Assembly: GCA_021786375.1 (NCBI GenBank)
Contig: JAJYNL010000066.1
Coordinates: 1-52,882, forward strand
Direction of reading: 5' to 3'
Length of the DNA stretch: 52,882 nt
Source of the DNA: Actinomycetes bacterium
Lineage (GTDB): Bacteria; Actinomycetota; Acidimicrobiia; Acidimicrobiales; Acidimicrobiaceae
Shown here: positions 9,496 to 16,944 of the stretch, piece by piece
How the letters are laid out: every line of letters begins with the position of its first letter
Position numbering within the stretch: the first letter of the stretch is position 1
The notes under the pieces: model-generated
What the model was told of the DNA's origin: nothing
What the model saw: the letters and a program-made list of their open reading frames with translations, nothing else
Databases searched by the model: none
Translations under genes and position numbers: made by a program

Positions 9496-10979
9496 GCCTG
9501 TTGATCGCTTTCCATCAGTCGCCATAGCCGGTCAAGGTCGAGATGCGACCTCAAAGCGGCTGCCAAGTCGTCGATATAGCGCTCGCGTCGTTCGGCATAG
9601 GGAGTTGGCGAGGGCGAATAGCACCGTTCACGCAGGCTTGCAAGCCTCGAAAGGAAGGCCGCACGGAATGCATCCCCCTCCAAGATCCCATGCAGTGTGG
9701 TCCCGAAGATCCGGCCGTCGGCGCTGCACGCGCCCTCGGGCTCACGGCCGTTCCCGTTGTCGACCTCCACCCAGACCTGCGCCGCATCCAGTGGCCTAAC
9801 GCGGCCGTGGTGGATCTGATATCCCGAGACCTCGTGGCCCATGGCCGCGCCGCGGCACTGACGCACGACCTTGTCCGAATGAAACTCGGTTTGCACCGGC
9901 AGCCACCCCAATCCGGGCACCTCTCCCGCAGCGCTCTCCACAGCATCGCGGATCACCGAGCCGAGCATCTGATAGCCTCCGCAAATGCCCAGCACACATC
10001 CTCCGCCACTCCGGTGGCGTTCCAGCGCCTCGGCCAGGCCACTCTTGTGCAGCCAACCAAGATCGTCAACCGTCGCTTTGGTTCCAGGGATCACCACCAG
10101 GTCGGGGTGTCCCAGTTGCTCGGGATGGCTGACCCAGCGGACACTGAGATCCGCTTCGAAGCGGAGAGGATCGATATCGGTATAGTTCGAGATGCGCGGC
10201 AGTTGCACGACCGCGACCTCTAACCCGGTCCCCCTCGCCGCCAGGGTCGGGACTCCGATGTCCATGGAATCCTCGCCGTCGACGGCGGTCTCGAAGCGAT
10301 AGGGCACCACACCGTAAAAGGGGCGCCCGGTCATGGCTTCCAACTGGGCGATTCCCGCATCCAGGAGGGAGGGATCGCCGCGGAACTTATTGATTATGTA
10401 TCCCGCAATGCCCGACGCGAGCTCCTTTGGGAGCAGGGCGACAGTGCCATAGAGGGCCGCAAAGACGCCACCTCGTTCAATATCTCCGACCAAGATCGCA
10501 GGGAGTCCCGCCCGCCGGGCCAGCTTGATGTTGGTGATGTCGTGTTCCAGGAGATTGATCTCGGCGGTCGAACCCGCTCCTTCCATCAACACGACTTCAA
10601 AGCGAGAGCGCAGATCGGCCAGCGCGTCCTCGACTACAGGCAGCAATGTGTCCTTGGTGGTGTAATACTCCTGGACACTCATCGTCTCCACCGCCTTACC
10701 CATGACGATGACCTGCGAGGCGCGCTCCCCCGTGGGTTTGAGCAGGACGGGGTTCATGGCGACCTCAGGTCGCACGCGGGCCGCGGCCGCCTGCAGCGCT
10801 TGTGCTCTTCCTATCTCGCCACCGTCATGGGTCACATAGGAGTTCAGCGCCATATTCTGCGCCTTGAAGGGAGCGACCGCAACGCCCCCATCGGCGAGCA
10901 GGCGGCAGAGCCCGGCGACAATGGTGGACTTGCCGACGTCGCTTCCCGTGCCCAGGATCGCAAGGCCTTTCGCCTTCAC
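9492..10979 (-). CDS. cobQ: Adenosylcobyric acid synthase (glutamine-hydrolysing)
   Basis: CobQ/CbiP amidates the b, d, e and g side chains of adenosylcobyrinate a,c-diamide using glutamine and ATP. The N-terminal dethiobiotin-synthetase-like domain has the P-loop GTGSDVGKST followed by FKAQNMALNSYVT, and the C-terminal class I amidotransferase domain has the nucleophile Cys in GICGGYQMLG and a His near the end (TLHGILEGD). I choose GTG 10979, which overlaps the cobD stop in GTGA and starts VKAKGLAILGTGSDVG; 495 residues is the usual length. A further in-frame ATG at 11066 would lie inside cobD and is unlikely. Confidence 0.95.
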   Translation of the reverse strand: MKAKGLAILGTGSDVGKSTIVAGLCRLLADGGVAVAPFKAQNMALNSYVTHDGGEIGRAQALQAAAARVRPEVAMNPVLLKPTGERASQVIVMGKAVETMSVQEYYTTKDTLLPVVEDALADLRSRFEVVLMEGAGSTAEINLLEHDITNIKLARRAGLPAILVGDIERGGVFAALYGTVALLPKELASGIAGYIINKFRGDPSLLDAGIAQLEAMTGRPFYGVVPYRFETAVDGEDSMDIGVPTLAARGTGLEVAVVQLPRISNYTDIDPLRFEADLSVRWVSHPEQLGHPDLVVIPGTKATVDDLGWLHKSGLAEALERHRSGGGCVLGICGGYQMLGSVIRDAVESAAGEVPGLGWLPVQTEFHSDKVVRQCRGAAMGHEVSGYQIHHGRVRPLDAAQVWVEVDNGNGREPEGACSADGRIFGTTLHGILEGDAFRAAFLSRLASLRERCYSPSPTPYAERRERYIDDLAAALRSHLDLDRLWRLMESDQQA

Positions 10980-11881
10980 CTGCGCGTCCTCCCCCTGGAA
11001 ACCATGGCCCGTGCGAGCGCCAGTGACGCCAAGGCGGCAACGCCCAGGGCCCGCGACAGCCGGCACGCGGCCTCGATATCACCGGCACGCGGCGCCGGGC
11101 CGTCACCCAAGACGCCACGCCGCTCGATCAGGCCGCCGTATAGATTCTCGCCCCCCAAGGTCACCCCGAGGGCGCCTGCAAAACCCGCTTCGATGATTCC
11201 GGCGTTCGGGGATGGATGGGCTGGAGCATCCCTGCGAATCGCACGCAGGACGTCTACGGCGCGGCGCGGCCGCAGCAAAAGAAGCAGCAACGCCGCGAAG
11301 CGAGCCGGGAGGTAATTCGCGCCGTCATCCAGGCGGGCCGCCGCCGCCCCAAAGGCTTTGTAACGCGCATTCCGGTAACCCACCTGCGAGTCCATGGTGT
11401 TGATCATCCGGTAGTAAAAAGCGCCGCGGGTCCCTGCGAGGCCCGCCCACCAAAGCGGGGCCACGACCGCATCCACTGTGTTTTCCGCCACCGACTCGAT
11501 CACGGCGCGCGCGAGTTCCTCCTCCCCAAGCGATCCCGTATCGCGACCGACCAGTGAACGCACCCGCGACCTCGCCCCGGGGATGTCTCCCGCGGCCAAC
11601 ATCTTCGCCACGGAGCGCGCCTCTTTCAGCAGCATGGTGTGCGCGACCGTCACATAGGTGGCTCCCGCCAATGAAGGTGCGGCACGACTTGCGGATTCGG
11701 CGAGGGCCAGCCCCCCCAACACATAAACCACGCCGGCAGCCGAACTGTCCCCGTAGCAGCGCTCCTCCCATCGCTGTAACGCCGTGCCCGCGAGCGCGAC
11801 CGGGTGGGGGCGCAAAAGCGCCTCTCCCACCAGGACGTCCAATAGGTACCCTGCGACCGTGGGGAACCACTGCTGCCTCAC
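10976..11881 (-). CDS. cobD: Adenosylcobinamide-phosphate synthase (CbiB/CobD), membrane protein
   Basis: This 301-residue inner-membrane enzyme joins adenosylcobyric acid to (R)-1-amino-2-propanol or its phosphate to give adenosylcobinamide (phosphate). The CbiB signatures are clear: DVLVGEALLRPHPVALAG, LVGRDTGSLGEEELARAVIES, AENTVDAVVAPLWW, MINTMDSQVGYRNARYKAFG and HPSPNAGIIEAGFAGALG. Hydrophobic stretches flank these motifs. GTG 11881 overlaps the cobS stop in GTGA, so I use it; the frame stays open far upstream only as a shadow of cobS and cobU. The CobD name follows the Pseudomonas convention; the Salmonella name is CbiB. No threonine-phosphate decarboxylase is present in the window. Confidence 0.94.
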   Translation of the reverse strand: MRQQWFPTVAGYLLDVLVGEALLRPHPVALAGTALQRWEERCYGDSSAAGVVYVLGGLALAESASRAAPSLAGATYVTVAHTMLLKEARSVAKMLAAGDIPGARSRVRSLVGRDTGSLGEEELARAVIESVAENTVDAVVAPLWWAGLAGTRGAFYYRMINTMDSQVGYRNARYKAFGAAAARLDDGANYLPARFAALLLLLLRPRRAVDVLRAIRRDAPAHPSPNAGIIEAGFAGALGVTLGGENLYGGLIERRGVLGDGPAPRAGDIEAACRLSRALGVAALASLALARAMVSRGRTRR

Positions 11882-12588
11882 CACCGCAGGCCTCCTACCA
11901 GCAGCCCCAATGTCTCCCCGACGACCCCGGCCGCACCGATGACGTCGCCCGTCAGGCCCCCCAGGCGACGGTAGGCAAGAGCGACCGTGGCACCGAAACC
12001 CACTACTACCGCGAGAAGCGACACTACGCCGCGAATATCCCCGAAATACCATGTGACGCCGGCGGTCACCACGGCCAGGGCGGCCACCACCCACCAGGGC
12101 AGCGTCGCCCGATCGAAGTAGGTTCCGATTCCTCCAGGCGTGAGATATCGACCCCGGGTCAGTGCCACCGCCATCGCCAGACGGGCGAAGGACCAAAGCG
12201 GCACCACCAACCACAACGCCGAAGCCGCGTAGAGTTCCATGAAGCCCACGAAGCGGGCCAGCATTGCTGCTACGACCACCACCACCCCGAAGGCACCGAT
12301 CTCGGGCGACTTCATGATCTCTCGCCGACGTTCCGGCTCGAGATGCGCCAACAATCCGTCGCCGCAGTCGGCCAAGCCGTCGAAATGCAGCATGCCGGTG
12401 AGAGCGAGATCCCCTAGCACCATGACCACGGCGACCTCGGCCGCACCGGCGAACCGGCCGACGCCGCTCCCCAACGCGGCGATCACAGCACCGAGAACTG
12501 CGCCAACGATCGCAAAAGATGCCAGGGTGCTCCGGCGAGGCACCCCGCCAAGAGGCAGCACCGACAAGAATCCAAAGGCCGCTCTCAC
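11878..12588 (-). CDS. cobS: Adenosylcobinamide-GDP ribazoletransferase (cobalamin-5'-phosphate synthase)
   Basis: This 236-residue polytopic membrane protein is CobS. It joins adenosylcobinamide-GDP with alpha-ribazole (or its 5'-phosphate) in the last assembly step of the nucleotide loop. The family hallmark GMLHFDGLADCGDGLLAHLEPERRREIMKSP is present in segments near residues 64-95 (LHFDGLADCGDGL, then RRREIMKSPEIGAFG), followed by several hydrophobic helices. GTG 12588 overlaps the cobU stop in GTGA. The end overlaps cobD in the same way, so translation of cobU, cobS and cobD is probably coupled. Confidence 0.94.
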   Translation of the reverse strand: MRAAFGFLSVLPLGGVPRRSTLASFAIVGAVLGAVIAALGSGVGRFAGAAEVAVVMVLGDLALTGMLHFDGLADCGDGLLAHLEPERRREIMKSPEIGAFGVVVVVAAMLARFVGFMELYAASALWLVVPLWSFARLAMAVALTRGRYLTPGGIGTYFDRATLPWWVVAALAVVTAGVTWYFGDIRGVVSLLAVVVGFGATVALAYRRLGGLTGDVIGAAGVVGETLGLLVGGLRW

Positions 12589-13070
12589 AGCTGAAGCACC
12601 CTCCCCGCGACCACCAGGAAGACGTGATCGGCCACTGCCGCGACAGCCTGATTGACTCTGCCCATCGCATCCTGGAACGCGACACCAATCTCCGTGGCGG
12701 GAAGCGGGGACATGCCCACCTCCTCACTCACCAGGATGACCTGATCCGCCCGGCGGGACAGCGCCTCCAGCAGCGGACCTTCCTCGGCTGCGCAATCCGG
12801 GAACCGGGCGACCCACGCTCCAAGCGAATCCACCAGGGCCAAGCCGCTCGAAGCCTCCAGGACTCGGGGCAAGTCAATGCCGCACTCGGCGGTACTCCAG
12901 TGCGCAGGCCGGCGGCGGCGATGTAGCGAGATGCGCGCGGCGACTCCCTCGCTGGAGGGATCCAGGGTCGCATAGTAGGTTACGACGGCTTCCCCCGCCG
13001 GCACGAGCGACTCGGCATAGGCCGATTTCCCGCTGGCAACGCCGCCAAGTACAAGAGTGATCAGCGCCAA
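12585..13070 (-). CDS. cobU: Bifunctional adenosylcobinamide kinase / adenosylcobinamide-phosphate guanylyltransferase
   Basis: CobU phosphorylates adenosylcobinamide and then transfers GMP, activating it for CobS. The P-loop GGVASGKSAYAE is near the N-terminus (the usual Arg is Val) and the SEEVGMSPLP segment matches the conserved NEVGxGIVP region. The frame is open upstream, but TTG 13070 gives an N-terminus (ALITLVLGGVASGKS) matching other CobU proteins and overlaps the stop of the 40-codon upstream ORF, repeating the overlap style of this operon. TTG 13106 is the alternative. Neither has a good Shine-Dalgarno sequence, which fits coupling to the upstream ORF. At 161 residues it is slightly short for the family. 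Confidence 0.88.
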   Translation of the reverse strand: MALITLVLGGVASGKSAYAESLVPAGEAVVTYYATLDPSSEGVAARISLHRRRRPAHWSTAECGIDLPRVLEASSGLALVDSLGAWVARFPDCAAEEGPLLEALSRRADQVILVSEEVGMSPLPATEIGVAFQDAMGRVNQAVAAVADHVFLVVAGRVLQL

Positions 13071-13183
13071 GACGACGATACCGCCGGGCGGCGCACCGAC
13101 GTGCAAAGGATCAAAGTTTGCGAACGCCGCCGACTGTGGCGCCCATACCGCGCAACAACCGCCGCACGAACTGATGTTGTCAT
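13061..13183 (-). CDS. 40-codon upstream ORF between the B12 riboswitch and cobU
   Basis: ATG 13183 is preceded by GAGGACGAGT, giving a reasonable AGGA ribosome-binding site, and the frame ends at TGA 13063-13061 just inside cobU, overlapping the proposed TTG start of cobU. The peptide begins MTTSVRAAVVARYGRHS, is Arg- and Ser-rich and matches no family I know. Its likely value is regulatory: translation under riboswitch control followed by re-initiation at cobU. A comparable arrangement, with upstream ORFs between a B12 riboswitch and the regulated gene, has been described for M. tuberculosis metE and PPE2 (from memory). Coding status is inferred from spacing and overlap only. Confidence 0.4.
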   Translation of the reverse strand: MTTSVRAAVVARYGRHSRRRSQTLILCTSVRRPAVSSSWR

Positions 13184-13204
13184 ACTCGTCCTCGCGAAGT
13201 CCAC

Positions 13205-13352
13205 CTAGCGGACGCTTCGGTATCCTGACTTCCGGGTCATTGCCGCCCCCGACCTTCCCACCCTCGGGCAGTGGTCATTCGTGAGTTTGACTCTCCGGTT
13301 ACAGTTGCGGGACAGTGCCGGTCTTTCACCGGCTTCCCGAACGCGCCATCAA
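13205..13352 (-). promoter_or_regulatory. Cobalamin (AdoCbl/B12) riboswitch
   Basis: On the minus strand the leader contains GGGAAGCCGGTGAAAGACC, then CCGGCACTGTCCCGCAACTG (the last T of ACTGT follows), the CCACTG and GGGAAGG elements, and a B12-box-like AAGTCAGGATACC at about 13220-13233. This is the ordered set of conserved cobalamin-riboswitch elements. It lies between the cobB stop (13365) and cobU, so it should repress the downstream operon cobU to bluB-cobT when adenosylcobalamin is abundant. No T-run terminator follows, and the next element is an upstream ORF with its own ribosome-binding site, so control at translation seems likelier than attenuation. Boundaries are approximate. Confidence 0.92.
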
Positions 13353-13364
13353 CATCCTATCAGA

Positions 13365-14708
13365 TCACCGACTTTGGGCACGGAGGAGCCGGAAGCCTTC
13401 CGAGGCACGCACGAATCGCTCGGCTATCTCCGGCGTGGCGGCGAGATGCAGGTGGAGATAGCTCGCAAAGAGCGTGGGTGACAGGTACCCACCTTGACCC
13501 GTGCCACTCCGGGTACGCAGCACCAGGCCATCGCCAGGCGGTTCAAGGGCGGAGTAATGGAACTCGTGTCCGAATAGACGCGAGCCCGCGGTGGCAATCG
13601 GCGACGTGTGCTCCACCCGTGCCTCGGCGTAGCCTAAGGTCAGTCGATCGGTCATCACCGCACGCGCAGGAACCACCCCTGTCATGGGAGCGCCGTCGAG
13701 CGAGCCGGCAAGTAGTAGCAAGCCCCCGCACTCAGCCCAGGTCGGAGCACCGCTGGCGACCAATGACTTTAGTTGTGCTCGCCAAGCCTTCTCTTGTGCG
13801 ATGCCGGCGGCGAAAACCTCGGGAAAACCCCCCGGAATGTAAAGCCCGTCCAGTTCGCGGGGGAAACGGGCCCCGGACAGGGGGTCGAGATTGACAACTT
13901 CGGCACCGGCGGCCTCAAGGGCCTCGAGGTTGTCGGGATAGACGAAGCTGAACGCCGCCCCACCGACGACACCAATGCGCGCACGGGCCACCGGCTCAGG
14001 TAACCCAGGCATGGCGACCGTCACCTTCGGCGCGCGCCGTGCCTGCTCAAGCAGTGCGCCAAGATCGAGGGAGTTCGCCAATACCGTCGCCACCTCGTCG
14101 AGACGCTCGGCGATCTCGGCAGGGCGCTCCACCACCGGCACCAGGCCGAGGTGGCGCGAAGAGATCCGTAGCCGGCTGTCCCGCGGCACCACGCCGAACA
14201 CGGCGATGCCCGCCGCCAAAAGCGCCTCCCGCACCGCCGCCGCGTGCGACGGTGATGCCACATTGTTGACGATCACTCCAACCACGGCCACCCCGGGGTC
14301 ATAGTCGAGATAACCCTTGGCCATGGCCGCTATCGACGTCGAGGTCCTCCCGGCATCCGCGACAAGCACGACCGGCGCGGATAGCGCTTTGGCAACCGCC
14401 GCCGTGGAAGTCGGGGGCGCGCCTTCCAGCAACGCACCGTCGAAGAGCCCCATCACCCCCTCGATCACCAGCACATCGTGGCCGGCGCCCGCGCGCGCCG
14501 CTATGCCGGGCAGCGCGGCGGTACCGGTAAGAAATGCGTCAAGGTTTCGGGAGGGATGACCAGTGGCAAGGCGGTGGAAACCGGGGTCTATGTAGTCAGG
14601 TCCGACCTTCGCGGCTCCCACCGAAAGCCCCGCCCTGGTACTGAGAAGTCGCATCAGGCCGGCAGCGATGGTGGTCTTGCCCACTCCGGAGCTAACGCCG
14701 GCGATCAC
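13365..14708 (-). CDS. cobB: Cobyrinate a,c-diamide synthase (CobB/CbiA)
   Basis: This glutamine amidotransferase amidates the a and c carboxylates of cobyrinate or hydrogenobyrinate. The synthetase domain has the P-loop AGVSSGVGKTT, KVGPDYIDPGFH and LDAFLTG; the class I glutaminase domain has IPGGFPEVFA and the nucleophile Cys in WAECGGLLLLAG. The listed GTG 14708 gives 447 residues but trims the first beta strand (PPRLVIAG is expected). A CTG codon at 14735, forming a CTGA overlap with the cobO stop, would restore it and would match the overlap pattern of the operon; this non-standard start is only a suggestion. The gene ends just before the riboswitch, so it is upstream of that control point. 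Confidence 0.94.
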   Translation of the reverse strand: MIAGVSSGVGKTTIAAGLMRLLSTRAGLSVGAAKVGPDYIDPGFHRLATGHPSRNLDAFLTGTAALPGIAARAGAGHDVLVIEGVMGLFDGALLEGAPPTSTAAVAKALSAPVVLVADAGRTSTSIAAMAKGYLDYDPGVAVVGVIVNNVASPSHAAAVREALLAAGIAVFGVVPRDSRLRISSRHLGLVPVVERPAEIAERLDEVATVLANSLDLGALLEQARRAPKVTVAMPGLPEPVARARIGVVGGAAFSFVYPDNLEALEAAGAEVVNLDPLSGARFPRELDGLYIPGGFPEVFAAGIAQEKAWRAQLKSLVASGAPTWAECGGLLLLAGSLDGAPMTGVVPARAVMTDRLTLGYAEARVEHTSPIATAGSRLFGHEFHYSALEPPGDGLVLRTRSGTGQGGYLSPTLFASYLHLHLAATPEIAERFVRASEGFRLLRAQSR

Positions 14709-14731
14709 CAGGCGTGGCGGAAGGGTGATGC

Positions 14732-15256
14732 TCAGTACTCGATTCCCTTCATGGCGCGGATTCCGCGATCGTAGGCGTGTTTCACCTTGCGCATCTCGGT
14801 AACGGTATCTGCTACCTCGACAAGCTCCTCGGGCGCATCCCTACCGGTGATCACCAGGTTCGTCTTGGGATGGCGGTGGCTGATCGCCTCGGCCATCTCA
14901 GCCGCGGGCACCCAGCCGTACTTGGCAGCATAGGTAAGCTCGTCGAGGATAAGGAGTTGGTAATTACCGGAGGACATCTTGTCCACGGAGACCTCCCAGG
15001 CATGCCTCGCCTTGGCCGCCGTCTCGTCCAGATCCGTGGACTCCCAGGTAAAGCCATCACCCAGGGTATGCCACTCGATTCCCAGTTCATCGGCCACTTT
15101 CTTTTCGCCGATCTTCCACTTGCCACTCTTTACGAACTGCACCACGGCTACGTTCCATCCACGCGCCCAACCCCGGCACATGACGCCAAAGGCGGCGGAG
15201 GACTTCCCTTTTCCGTGGCCGGTGTTGATGAGAACGATGGAGTCGACGCGAGCCAT
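14732..15256 (-). CDS. cobO: Corrinoid adenosyltransferase CobO/BtuR (CobA-type)
   Basis: This 174-residue enzyme adds the 5'-deoxyadenosyl group from ATP to Co(I) corrinoids. The P-loop INTGHGKGKSSAAFG at the N-terminus, AVVQFVKSGKW, the LLILDELTYAAKYGW Walker-B-like segment and VITGRDAPEELVEVADTVTEMR are all standard for the CobO/BtuR family. ATG 15256 follows TTGAGGA closely. It is the first gene of the minus-strand B12 cluster and is divergent from cobI, with 156 bases between. No riboswitch motif is seen in that divergent region. Confidence 0.96.
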   Translation of the reverse strand: MARVDSIVLINTGHGKGKSSAAFGVMCRGWARGWNVAVVQFVKSGKWKIGEKKVADELGIEWHTLGDGFTWESTDLDETAAKARHAWEVSVDKMSSGNYQLLILDELTYAAKYGWVPAAEMAEAISHRHPKTNLVITGRDAPEELVEVADTVTEMRKVKHAYDRGIRAMKGIEY

Positions 15257-15412
15257 TCCTCAATGCTATCGATCGAGCCGGGAGCCGCGCCGCCAAGCCG
15301 AGCGCTCCCGCTTCGCCAGTGCCGCCGGCATGAGGACTAATGTTGGAAGGCAGTCGTTCTCACCGCAAGGCGGGGGGTGGCATAGGCGGACGCTGGAGAT
15401 GAGCGAGGACTT

Positions 15413-16126
15413 GTGGCAGGGAGATTGATCGGCGTTGGCGTTGGGCCCGGGGCTCCTGATTTGCTTACCCTGCGAGCCCTGCACCACCTGCAACGAGCCG
15501 ACGTGATCTTCGCGCCTTCAATGGCCTCGGATGTGCAAAGCCGCGCCGAATCCGTTGTCGTCCGTGCCGATCCCAATCTCAGGGTCCGCCGTCTCGTCTT
15601 CGCCATCATCCGCGACGATGCCGCGCGTCAGGCAGCCCACCGTGCGGCCGCCATCGAAGTGGGGGAGGCACTGTCAGCGGGACTTTCGGCGGCCTTCGTC
15701 ACCCTTGGGGACCCCAACGTGTATTCCACATTCCACCATCTCCTGAGAGAGGTCCGCAGGATCGACCCGGCAGTCGCGGTCGAGACGGTCCCTGGAATCA
15801 TGGCCTTTCAAGCATTGGCCGCGGAGGCGTCGCTTGTGGTCACCGATGAGGTGGAGTCCCTCCACATAGTCACGGCTGTGGATGGTCCAGTGGGCATCGA
15901 ATCGGCGCTGGAGGATACGGCTTCCACCGTGGTGATCTATAAGGGTGGGCGGCATCTGGGTGCCATCGTCGATCTCTTGCGTGCCCATGACCGCCTTGAG
16001 GGGGCGCTCCTCGGGGAGCTGATGGGGCTCGAGGGATCCAAGGTGGAATTGTTGACCTCGGTAGACCAGCGCTCCGCCTCCTACCTCTCCACCGTCATCG
16101 TCCCGCCAAGAAGGAGTACGTCTTGA
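15413..16126 (+). CDS. cobI: Precorrin-2 / cobalt-factor II C20-methyltransferase
   Basis: This 237-residue SAM-dependent methyltransferase (CobI/CbiL) methylates C20 of the ring. It has the family glycine-rich start GVGVGPGAPDLLTLRA, the FVTLGDPNVYSTF motif and ETVPGIMAFQALAAEASL. GTG 15413 is preceded by GAGCGAGGACTT, a fair ribosome-binding site. It opens the plus-strand corrin-ring operon, and its TGA overlaps the TTG start of cobM. With CbiD, CbiG and CbiX in the same operon the substrate is probably the cobalt-containing form (CbiL role). Confidence 0.93.
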   Translation: MAGRLIGVGVGPGAPDLLTLRALHHLQRADVIFAPSMASDVQSRAESVVVRADPNLRVRRLVFAIIRDDAARQAAHRAAAIEVGEALSAGLSAAFVTLGDPNVYSTFHHLLREVRRIDPAVAVETVPGIMAFQALAAEASLVVTDEVESLHIVTAVDGPVGIESALEDTASTVVIYKGGRHLGAIVDLLRAHDRLEGALLGELMGLEGSKVELLTSVDQRSASYLSTVIVPPRRSTS

Positions 16127-16944
16127 TCAGCTTTGTCGGTGCCGGCCCAGGCAGTCCGGACCTCATCACGGTGCGCGGCAAGGACCGACTCGCAGCCGCC
16201 GAGGTCATCGTCTGGGCGTCCTCCCTGGTGCCTGAGGCCCTCCTCGCCTATGCCCCCGAGTCTGCCAAGCGCTATGACTCGGCGACCATGACCCTCGAAG
16301 ACGTCCTCGGGGTTTACGCCGCCCACCCCGATGAACGCGTAGTCCGCCTCCATTCCGGGGATCCCTCCGTTTATGGAGCGATCCAGGAGCAGATCGACTA
16401 CTGCCTCGAACATGAGCTGGCCTTCGAGATCGTGCCGGGTGTCACCTCAGTGGCCGCGACGGCCGCCATCATCGGACGCGAACTCACCATCCCCAAGCTC
16501 TCTCAAAGCGTCGTATTCACGCGAATGGCCGGAAAGACCTCCGCCTCCATGCCCGAGAGGGAGTCCGTCGCCGCCTACGCCCGTATCGGAGGCACCATCG
16601 GCGTCTTTCTCTCAGCAACCCATCCTGGGGAGCTACAGAAATCCCTGCTGTGCGAGGGGTCCGCATTCAATGAAGCGACCCCCGCTGTCGTGGTCATCCG
16701 CGCCACCTGGCCCGATGAGGAGGTGCACTGGACAAGCGTCGGGGAGCTGGAGAAGACCATCCGCGCCACGCGTGCCCGCCGCACCCTCCTCGTGATCGTG
16801 GGTGACGCCTTGACCGGGGCCGTGCAGCGCTCTCATCTTTACTCCCCCACCTATGCCCACATCTTTCGCCACCGCTCCCAGCCAGGCTCCACCACCGGCC
16901 GGCCGACCGCCGCCGCACGACGGCGGGACGACTCCCTGCGATGA
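16123..16944 (+). CDS. cobM: Precorrin-4 / cobalt-precorrin-4 C11-methyltransferase
   Basis: CobM/CbiF methylates C11. The 273-residue sequence begins ISFVGAGPGSPDLITVRG, contains LHSGDPSVYGAIQEQID and EIVPGVTSVAATAAIIGREL, and has the family segment TIPKLSQSVVFTRMAGKT. TTG 16123 overlaps the cobI stop in TTGA. The last 25 or so residues are Arg-, Ser- and Thr-rich and look like a non-conserved tail. The end overlaps cbiD in ATGA. Confidence 0.94.
   Translation: MISFVGAGPGSPDLITVRGKDRLAAAEVIVWASSLVPEALLAYAPESAKRYDSATMTLEDVLGVYAAHPDERVVRLHSGDPSVYGAIQEQIDYCLEHELAFEIVPGVTSVAATAAIIGRELTIPKLSQSVVFTRMAGKTSASMPERESVAAYARIGGTIGVFLSATHPGELQKSLLCEGSAFNEATPAVVVIRATWPDEEVHWTSVGELEKTIRATRARRTLLVIVGDALTGAVQRSHLYSPTYAHIFRHRSQPGSTTGRPTAAARRRDDSLR

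Noticed and set aside
10976-12727. 583-residue reading of the cobD frame
   Set aside because: The first 280 residues are an Arg/Gly-rich shadow of cobS and cobU; CbiB homology begins at GTG 11881.
13106-13202. In-frame N-terminal extension of CobU containing SSCGGCC
   Set aside because: The frame is open, but there is no ATG, GTG or TTG codon upstream of 13106 in it, and it overlaps the 3' edge of the riboswitch.
15257-15412. Second B12 riboswitch in the cobO/cobI divergent region
   Set aside because: I searched both strands for a B12 box and CCCGCNACTGT and found neither.
15330-15428. 32-codon ORF upstream of and overlapping the cobI start, possible leader peptide
   Set aside because: No ribosome-binding site precedes its ATG and no riboswitch motif is present; it looks like a chance frame in high-GC DNA.
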